DNA of 64,000 nucleotides from Myxococcales bacterium (GTDB lineage Bacteria > Myxococcota_A > Polyangia > Haliangiales > Haliangiaceae), in NCBI GenBank assembly GCA_016707895.1, contig JADJGV010000008.1, positions 62,001 to 126,000 on the forward strand, given 5' to 3'. The notes under the pieces were generated by a model. It was not told the DNA's origin. It made no database searches and worked only from the letters and a program-made list of their open reading frames with translations. Numbering within the stretch: the first letter of the stretch is position 1; the number at the start of each line of letters is the position of its first letter. This document shows positions 58,823 through 64,000 of the stretch, one piece after another. Made by a program: the position numbers and the translations under genes.

Positions 58823-59553
58823 ACCTGCTGCTCGTCGACGAGGCCGAGCTCGTCGACGGCTGCGCGCGGCTGACCGATCGCCGCGCCGACCACCTGCGGC
58901 AGGTGCTCGACGTCGCGGTGGGCCAGCGCCTGCGCGCCGGGATCGCCGGCGGCGCGATCGGGGCCGCCGAGGTGCTGGCCCGCGACGCCGCGGCGGTGAC
59001 CGTGCGGCTGTGCGACCTCGCCCCGCCGCCACCGCCGACGCCGATCACGCTGGTGCTCGCGATCCCGCGGCCCAAGGTGCTCGCGCGCACGCTCGAGACC
59101 GCCGCCGCCTTCGCCGTCAGCCGGATCGAGCTGATCAACGCCTGGCGCGTCGACAAATCGTACTTCGGCTCGCCGCGCCTCGCCGCCGACGAGCTCGCCG
59201 CCCACGTGCGGCTGGGCGCCGAGCAAGGCGGCACCACCCACCTGCCCCCCGTCCGCGTCCACCCCCGGCTCATGGCCTTCCTCGACGAACACCACCCGCC
59301 CGACGCGCCACCATCGCGCGCGCTGTGCGCCCACGCCCGCGGCGGCCTCCCGATCGAGGCCGCCCCCGGCCCCGCCAACGCGCCAACCACCCTGGCCATC
59401 GGCCCCGAGGGCGGCTGGATCGAGCGCGAGGTCGACACCTTCGCCGCCCGCGGCTTCACCATCGTCTCCCTCGGCGACGCCATCCTCCGCACCGAGGCCG
59501 CTGTCGCCGGCGCCCTCGCCCAGCTCGCCCTCCTCCGCCGCCTCCACCGCTGA
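58819..59553 (+). CDS. rsmE: 16S rRNA (uracil-1498-N3)-methyltransferase RsmE
   Basis: The 244-residue protein is a SPOUT methyltransferase: the trefoil-knot SAM site is IGPEGGWIEREVDTFA and VSLGDAILRTEAAVAGALAQ. A PUA-like N-terminal domain (HLRQVLDVAVGQRLRAGI) is present. It methylates U1498 of 16S rRNA. The start is a GTG at 58819 overlapping the rhodanese stop. Eight bases after its own stop a repeat array begins. Confidence 0.92.
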   Translation: MNLLLVDEAELVDGCARLTDRRADHLRQVLDVAVGQRLRAGIAGGAIGAAEVLARDAAAVTVRLCDLAPPPPPTPITLVLAIPRPKVLARTLETAAAFAVSRIELINAWRVDKSYFGSPRLAADELAAHVRLGAEQGGTTHLPPVRVHPRLMAFLDEHHPPDAPPSRALCAHARGGLPIEAAPGPANAPTTLAIGPEGGWIEREVDTFAARGFTIVSLGDAILRTEAAVAGALAQLALLRRLHR

Positions 59554-59560
59554 CCCGATC

Positions 59561-59659
59561 TTCCACGTGGGACGCCGCGCCCAGCTCCCACGTGGGACGC
59601 CGCGCCCATCTCCACGTGGGACGCCGCGCCCAGCTCCCACGTGGGACGCCGCGCCCAGC
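59561..59659. repeat. Tandem array 3: four 24-25 bp units with CCACGTGGGA core
   Basis: Units start at 59561, 59586, 59611 and 59635. Each has TCCCACGTGGGA (two copies perfect 12-bp palindromes, two with one C less or TTCC) followed by CGCCGCGCCCAGC or CGCCGCGCCCATC. The array begins just after rsmE. The tail is the same as in array 2. A 15-base direct repeat GGTCGCGGTCGCGCC (59662, 59691) follows. Confidence 0.94.
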
Positions 59660-59661
59660 GC

Positions 59662-59705
59662 GGTCGCGGTCGCGCCTCGGGCGCGCCCCCGGTCGCGGTC
59701 GCGCC
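59662..59705. repeat. 15-bp direct repeat
   Basis: GGTCGCGGTCGCGCC occurs at 59662-59676 and 59691-59705, spacing 29 bases, between array 3 and the promoter of the small basic protein gene. Short internal repeats (GGTCGC) are simple sequence. Confidence 0.6.
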
Positions 59706-59715
59706 CCCCTACGGG

Positions 59716-59744
59716 TTGACAGCGCCCCCCCTTCTCCCAATACT
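59716..59744 (+). promoter_or_regulatory. Sigma-70-type promoter of the small basic protein gene
   Basis: TTGACA (59716-59721), a 17-base spacer, and AATACT (59739-59744) match the -35 and -10 consensus with one mismatch. It is the clearest vegetative promoter in this very GC-rich window. It lies 27 bases upstream of ATG 59772. Confidence 0.75.
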
Positions 59745-59771
59745 CCGCGGCACTTTCAAGGAGCCACTGCC

Positions 59772-59912
59772 ATGGGTCGTCGAGACAGCCGCCGTTCGTT
59801 GAAGATGCGCCGCCGCAAGAGCCAGGTGAAGCTCAAGGCGCGCATCGCCAAGAAGACCGCCGCCGCCAAGGCCGCGAAGAAGCCCGCCCCCGCGCCGACC
59901 AAGAAGAAGTAG
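59772..59912 (+). CDS. Small Lys/Arg-rich protein (46 residues)
   Basis: The product MGRRDSRRSLKMRRRKSQVK continues with LKARIAKKTAAAKAAKKPA and ends APTKKK, about 45 % basic. AAGGAGCC precedes the ATG. A near-consensus promoter lies just upstream, so strong expression is expected. Composition recalls histone H1-like or ribosome-associated basic proteins, but no family is certain. The gene lies directly upstream of the thioesterase gene with three bases between. Confidence 0.8.
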   Translation: MGRRDSRRSLKMRRRKSQVKLKARIAKKTAAAKAAKKPAPAPTKKK

Positions 59913-59915
59913 CGC

Positions 59916-60389
<474 letters not shown>

Positions 60390-60408
60390 CGTCTGCTACG
60401 GTGCCGCC

Positions 60409-61185
60409 ATGCTGGTCGACTTCTCGTCGTGGGGCCACCTCGCCGTCACCGGCGGCGATCGCCTGCGCTTCCTGCACGGCCTCACCACCGTCAACGTGAC
60501 CGGGCTGCCGGTGGGCGGCCACGCCTGGGGCGCGATCCTGTCGCCCAAGGGGCGGGTGCTGGCGGTGATCGAGCTGACCCTCGAGGCCGAGCGGGTGCTG
60601 GTCCACGTCGAGCCGGCGCTGGTCGAGCCGACGCTGGCGCTGCTCGACAAGTACGCGGTGATGGACGACGTGGTGGCAGCCGCGGTGCCGCTGGCCGCGC
60701 ACAAGCGCTGGGCGTCGGCCGCCGACGCGTGGCGGGCGCCGTTCGTGTTCGCGCCGCCGCCCGGCCCGTGCGCCAGCGCCGCCGAGGTCGAGATCGCTCG
60801 CGTCGAGGCCGGCCTCCTGCGCTACGGCGTCGACGTCGACGACGGCTGCTTCCCGTTCGAGACCCCGCTCGCGCAGTTCCTCGACTACGGCAAGGGCTGC
60901 TACGTCGGCCAGGAGCCCGTCTTCCGGGTCCACGCCCAGGGCCAGACCGCGCGCCACCTGCGCGGGCTGCTGGTCGCGGGCGATGGCGCGGTCGCCGTCG
61001 GCGCCATGGTCGCGCACCCGGCCAAGGCCAACGCCGGCGCCGTGACCTCGGCGGTGGTCTCGCCGCGGCTGGGCGCGCTGGCGCTGGCGTACCTGCACCG
61101 CAGCGCCGGGGCGGTCGGCGATCAGGTCACCGTCGACGGGCGCCCGGCCACGGTGGTCGAGCTGCCCACCGCCGCGGCGTGGTAG
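60409..61185 (+). CDS. ygfZ: YgfZ/CAF17-type folate-binding protein
   Basis: The 258-residue protein has the family signature KGCYVGQE at residues 162-169 (with the conserved Cys and Gln), and LHGLTTVNVTGLPVGGHAWG and SPKGRVLAVIELTLEAERVL in the folate-binding part. It helps assembly or repair of Fe-S clusters. The gene follows the thioesterase gene after 19 bases and precedes an unknown lipoprotein. Confidence 0.9.
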   Translation: MLVDFSSWGHLAVTGGDRLRFLHGLTTVNVTGLPVGGHAWGAILSPKGRVLAVIELTLEAERVLVHVEPALVEPTLALLDKYAVMDDVVAAAVPLAAHKRWASAADAWRAPFVFAPPPGPCASAAEVEIARVEAGLLRYGVDVDDGCFPFETPLAQFLDYGKGCYVGQEPVFRVHAQGQTARHLRGLLVAGDGAVAVGAMVAHPAKANAGAVTSAVVSPRLGALALAYLHRSAGAVGDQVTVDGRPATVVELPTAAAW

Positions 61186-61194
61186 CGTCGGCGG

Positions 61195-62475
61195 GTGACC
61201 CGGTGGTTGGCCCTGCTCGCGGTGCTCGCGCTCGCGTGCGGCACCGACGAGTCGAACTCGGGTGACCCCTACCCCATCCACGTCGATCGCGTCGGCGGCG
61301 CGCTGCTGGTGTCGGTGCGGGTCGACGACGGGCCGCCGGTGCCGGCGGTGCTCGACGTCATGTCGCCGCTGACGGTGATCGACGCGGCGCTCGACGCCAC
61401 CCCGCGCCGCCGCGGCGTCGACCTGGCGCTGCTCGGCCACCGGAGCGCCACCGACGCCACGCTGATCACCCGGGCCCGATTCTCGGCCACCGCGCTGTTC
61501 CTGCACCCGTGCGCCACCGCGGCGCCGTGCGAGGTCGGGCTGCCGGGCGCGCCCACCGCGATCAGCGCGGTGATCGGCGCCGACACGCTGCGCGGCGACG
61601 CGCTGCGGGTGCGCGGCGCCGACGACGTGATCGCGGTCCTGCCCGACGTCGCCGGCGACGGCGAGGCCCGCGACAAGGTGTGCGACGCCGAGGTGCCCTC
61701 GCCGTTCTACGGCGGCGGCACGCTGGTGGTGAACGGCACCGAACTGGCGTTCGCCGGGCTGCGGCCGACGCTGGGCGTGTGCCTGTCGCCCGATCCCACC
61801 AACCCCGACCCGACCCAGCGCGGCGTCGACGCGGCGCTGGTGCTGTCGACCGGCATCGGCCCGTCGATCCTCGCCCAGAGCCGCTACGCCACCTGGCGCG
61901 CGGCCACCGGCGGGCCGACCCTCGATCAGCTCCCGCCGGCCACCGTGCTGCTGCCGTCGGGGGCGCTCAGCGGGCGGCTGGCCACGCTCGACGGCCTGGC
62001 GCTGGTCGGCTCGGCGTCGGCGCCGCGCGGCGCCTGCCGCGAGGTCGCGTCGCACCACCTCCTGACCGATCGCGACTGCCTGCCGGCCGACGGCGACGCC
62101 TGCCCGTGCACCGACGCCGCGTTCTGCAGCGTGCCGTCGGTGGTCGAGCTGGCCACCCGCTTCGAGGCGCTGGTGGTCGCAGACGACGAGCCGCTGCTGC
62201 AGGCGCTGCGCACCGAGCTGCGCCCGGCCCAGCCCGAGATCGACGGCGTGCTCGGCCTGAGCGCGCTGGCCGCCACCGAGTTCGACGTCGACTACCCGCA
62301 CAACCGGCTGTTGTTCCGCTGCGCGGCCAGCGCCTGCGTGGCCCGCCCGGCGCTGCGCGATCGCGCGTCGCGGCTGATCGTCGGCCAGTGCCTGGCCCGG
62401 GCCGGCGCCGACGGCGACGCCGGCGTCGACGCCGCGGTCGACGCCGCGATCGACGCCGCGATCGACGCGCCGTGA
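61195..62475 (+). CDS. Lipoprotein, retropepsin-like fold suspected
   Basis: The 426-residue product starts at a GTG (61195), with a lipoprotein signal (TRWLALLAVLALAC). VPAVLDVMSPLTVIDAALD and DGVLGLSALAATEFDVDYPH near the C-terminus are arranged like aspartyl protease half-sites (xLDxxS and GLxxL...DxD) but the Asp-Thr/Ser-Gly triad is degenerate, so activity is doubtful. Several Cys (HPCATAAPCEVG; ACPCTDAAFC) suggest disulphides. The end has DAGVDAAVDAAIDAAIDAP repeats. Confidence 0.72.
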   Translation: MTRWLALLAVLALACGTDESNSGDPYPIHVDRVGGALLVSVRVDDGPPVPAVLDVMSPLTVIDAALDATPRRRGVDLALLGHRSATDATLITRARFSATALFLHPCATAAPCEVGLPGAPTAISAVIGADTLRGDALRVRGADDVIAVLPDVAGDGEARDKVCDAEVPSPFYGGGTLVVNGTELAFAGLRPTLGVCLSPDPTNPDPTQRGVDAALVLSTGIGPSILAQSRYATWRAATGGPTLDQLPPATVLLPSGALSGRLATLDGLALVGSASAPRGACREVASHHLLTDRDCLPADGDACPCTDAAFCSVPSVVELATRFEALVVADDEPLLQALRTELRPAQPEIDGVLGLSALAATEFDVDYPHNRLLFRCAASACVARPALRDRASRLIVGQCLARAGADGDAGVDAAVDAAIDAAIDAP

Positions 62476-62497
62476 TACCTTCGCCGACGGCGCGATC

Positions 62498-63178
62498 ATG
62501 GACTGGGATCCGCTGCTCCTCTCGCTCGAAGCGGCGCTGATCGCGACGCTGGTGGCCGGCGTGGTCGGGGTGACGCTGGGCGCGCTCCTGGCCCGCCCCC
62601 GCATGCCGGGCCGACACCTGCTCGACGCGCTGATCGCGGCGCCGATGGTGATGCCGCCGACCGTGCTCGGCTACTACGTGCTGGTGACGGTGGGCCGCAA
62701 GAGCGCGATCGGGGGGCTGTACCGCGACCTGTTCGGCAGCGATCTCACCTTCACGTTCCACGCGGTGGTGCTGGCCGCGTCGATCGGCGCGCTGCCGATG
62801 ATCGCCAAGGCGGCGCGCACCGCGTTCGAAGGGGTCGACCCGACGCTGCCGCGGGCCGCGCGCACGCTGGGCGCCGGCCGGGTCCGCGCGTTCTTCACCG
62901 TCACCCTGCCGCTGGCCGCGCCCGGCGTGATCGGCGGCCTGATGCTCGGCTTCGCCCGCGGGCTCGGCGACTTCGGCGTGACGCTGATGGTCGCCGGCGA
63001 CATCCCCGGCGAGACCCAGTCGGCGCCGCTGGCGATCTACGATCACGTCCAGGCCAAGCGCGAGCACGCCGCGGCGATGAGCTCGCTGGTGCTGACGATC
63101 GGCGCGGTGGTCATCCTCTACGCGGTCAACCGCCTCACCCGCGATCGCCACCGCGAGGACGAGGCCCGATGGCACTGA
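62498..63178 (+). CDS. modB: Molybdate-type ABC transporter permease
   Basis: The 226-residue membrane protein has five or six hydrophobic segments and the MetI-type EAA loop RAARTLGAGRVRAFFTVTLP. MVMPPTVLGYYVLVTVGRKS and FARGLGDFGVTLMVAGDIPG are strongly ModB/CysU-like. It imports molybdate or tungstate with a binding protein and ATPase. It overlaps modC by ten bases. No ModA gene is adjacent; the lipoprotein upstream does not look like one. Confidence 0.9.
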   Translation: MDWDPLLLSLEAALIATLVAGVVGVTLGALLARPRMPGRHLLDALIAAPMVMPPTVLGYYVLVTVGRKSAIGGLYRDLFGSDLTFTFHAVVLAASIGALPMIAKAARTAFEGVDPTLPRAARTLGAGRVRAFFTVTLPLAAPGVIGGLMLGFARGLGDFGVTLMVAGDIPGETQSAPLAIYDHVQAKREHAAAMSSLVLTIGAVVILYAVNRLTRDRHREDEARWH

Positions 63179-63879
63179 CCGTCGACGTCGTCGTCGAGCG
63201 CCCCGACTTCCGCTTCGCGATCGCCACCAGCTTCGCGCCCGGCATCACCTGCGTGCTGGGGCCGTCGGGCGCTGGCAAGAGCACGCTGCTCGGCGCGATC
63301 AGCGGCCTCTTGCGCCCGACCCGCGGCCGGGTGGCGCTGGGCGACGAGGTGTGGGTCGACACCGCGCGCGGCCTGCACGTCGCGATCGAGGCGCGCCACG
63401 CCGCCTACCTGTTCCAGTCGCTGGCGCTGTTCCCGCACCTGAGCGCGCTGCACAACGTGGCCTACGCGGTGCCGCGCACGGTGCCGCGGGCCGAGCGCCA
63501 CGCCCGGGCCCTGGCCCTGCTGGCCAAGCTCGGGGTCGGCCACCTGGCCCACCGCCGCCCACGCACCTACTCGGGCGGCGAGGCCCAGCGGGTCGCGCTG
63601 GCCCGGGCGCTGGCGATGACGCCGCGGGTGATGCTGCTCGACGAGCCATTCTCGGCGCTCGATCGCGAGCGCAAGCGCCCGCTGATCGCGCTGGTCCGGG
63701 CGCTGGCCACCGAGCTCGCCATCCCGACGATCGCCGTCACCCACTCGCTGGGCGAGGCCCGCGCGCTCGCCGATCGCGTGATCCGCATGGACCACGGCCA
63801 GGTCGTCGCCGACGGCGCCCCCGCGGAGCTGCTGGCCCGCGCCGGCCACGACGACGACCTCGTCGACGCCGCCGGCTGA
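63169..63879 (+). CDS. modC: Molybdate-type ABC transporter ATP-binding protein
   Basis: The 236-residue ATPase has Walker A GPSGAGKST, the signature TYSGGEAQRVALARAL, Walker B VMLLDEPFSALD and the H-loop TIAVTHSLGEARALAD. It is shorter than most ModC proteins (about 350) because the C-terminal molybdate-binding TOBE domain is missing. It drives import through ModB. The start at 63169 overlaps modB. Confidence 0.9.
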   Translation: MALTVDVVVERPDFRFAIATSFAPGITCVLGPSGAGKSTLLGAISGLLRPTRGRVALGDEVWVDTARGLHVAIEARHAAYLFQSLALFPHLSALHNVAYAVPRTVPRAERHARALALLAKLGVGHLAHRRPRTYSGGEAQRVALARALAMTPRVMLLDEPFSALDRERKRPLIALVRALATELAIPTIAVTHSLGEARALADRVIRMDHGQVVADGAPAELLARAGHDDDLVDAAG

Positions 63880-63911
63880 TCGCCCGCCGAGCGGCGACCA
63901 GCCGCTGGACC

Positions 63912-64000
63912 TCAGGCCTTGGCGCCGGTCGCGTCGTACTTGTAGAACCCGCGCCCGACCTTCTTGCCGAGCCACCCGGCGGCCACGTGCTGCCGCAACA
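63912..64000 (-). CDS. 3-hydroxyacyl-CoA dehydrogenase, C-terminal end only
   Basis: A minus-strand frame runs in from the right edge and ends at 63912. The last 28 residues read RQHVAAGWLGKKVGRGFYKY followed by DATGAKA, the typical end of NAD-dependent 3-hydroxybutyryl/3-hydroxyacyl-CoA dehydrogenases (3HCDH C-terminal domain, xxGRLGxKTGxGFYxY). The rest lies outside the window. It converges on modC. Confidence 0.8.
   Translation of the reverse strand, partial: LRQHVAAGWLGKKVGRGFYKYDATGAKA

Noticed and set aside
61195..62475. ModA-type binding protein for the modBC genes
   Set aside because: It is a lipoprotein but has neither the binding-protein fold pattern nor ModA motifs.

Overview
The window is very GC-rich (by eye about 70-75 %), has strong third-position G/C bias, and is densely packed with genes on both strands. 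Several families typical of Myxococcota are present: a DUF2330 protein with a MYXO-CTERM-like tail, AgmX/PglI-type lipoproteins, MopE-like Cys-rich secreted protein, many small lipoproteins and MORN proteins. The best guess is a chromosomal segment of a myxobacterium or relative, perhaps Polyangia/Haliangiales; the taxonomic placement is inference. I see no rRNA, tRNA, IS element, prophage or CRISPR array.

Layout. 1-3.3 kb: a protein end of unknown function, an nhaR-like LysR regulator divergent from a terC-type membrane protein, and a Phd/VapC-type toxin-antitoxin pair. 3.3-8.5 kb: a two-subunit 3-oxoacid CoA-transferase, a tandem repeat array, an AlkA-like glycosylase, and the large subunit of a split methylmalonyl-CoA mutase coupled to an unknown gene. 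8.6-11 kb: an IHF/HU protein, a geranylgeranyl-reductase-like flavoprotein and a lipoprotein. 11-18 kb: a minus-strand acyl-CoA operon (enoyl-CoA hydratase, two acyl-CoA dehydrogenases, the B12-binding mutase subunit and its GTPase MeaB) into which three lipoprotein genes are woven with overlapping or touching stop/start codons. 18-27 kb: an SDR and a block of cell-surface genes (anchored protein, Cys-rich protein, DUF2330 protein, VIT/VWA protein with a barrel-like tail).

27-46 kb: mixed housekeeping and envelope genes: monofunctional transglycosylase, dienoyl-CoA isomerase-like protein, a metalloprotease/Cys-cluster fusion, TlpA-like lipoprotein, 5'-3' exonuclease, panD, quinone oxidoreductase, MORN lipoprotein, multiheme cytochrome pair, M14 carboxypeptidase, formylglycine-generating-enzyme-like protein, FGGY kinase, AcpH-like protein and an RlmK-like methyltransferase. 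46-54.9 kb: two tandem DUF4139 genes, an AidB/ACAD11-type acyl-CoA dehydrogenase flanked by structured DNA, a rubrerythrin and a DacB-type peptidase. 54.9-64 kb: peptide-type ABC binding protein, rhodanese lipoprotein with rsmE, a tiny basic protein behind a strong promoter, acyl-CoA thioesterase, YgfZ, molybdate-type modBC, and the end of a 3-hydroxyacyl-CoA dehydrogenase.

Metabolic theme: CoA-transferase, mutase, MeaB, three acyl-CoA dehydrogenases, two crotonases, an SDR and a hydroxyacyl-CoA dehydrogenase point to breakdown of fatty acids, branched-chain amino acids or ketone bodies to succinyl-CoA.

The most unusual signal is non-coding. Three intergenic tandem arrays (4.8, 38.7 and 59.6 kb) share the palindromic core CCACGTGG but have different tails; the middle array's unit looks like a fusion of the heads of the first and the tails of the third. 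A separate array of three terminator-like hairpins with 50-bp period lies at 50.66-50.79 kb.
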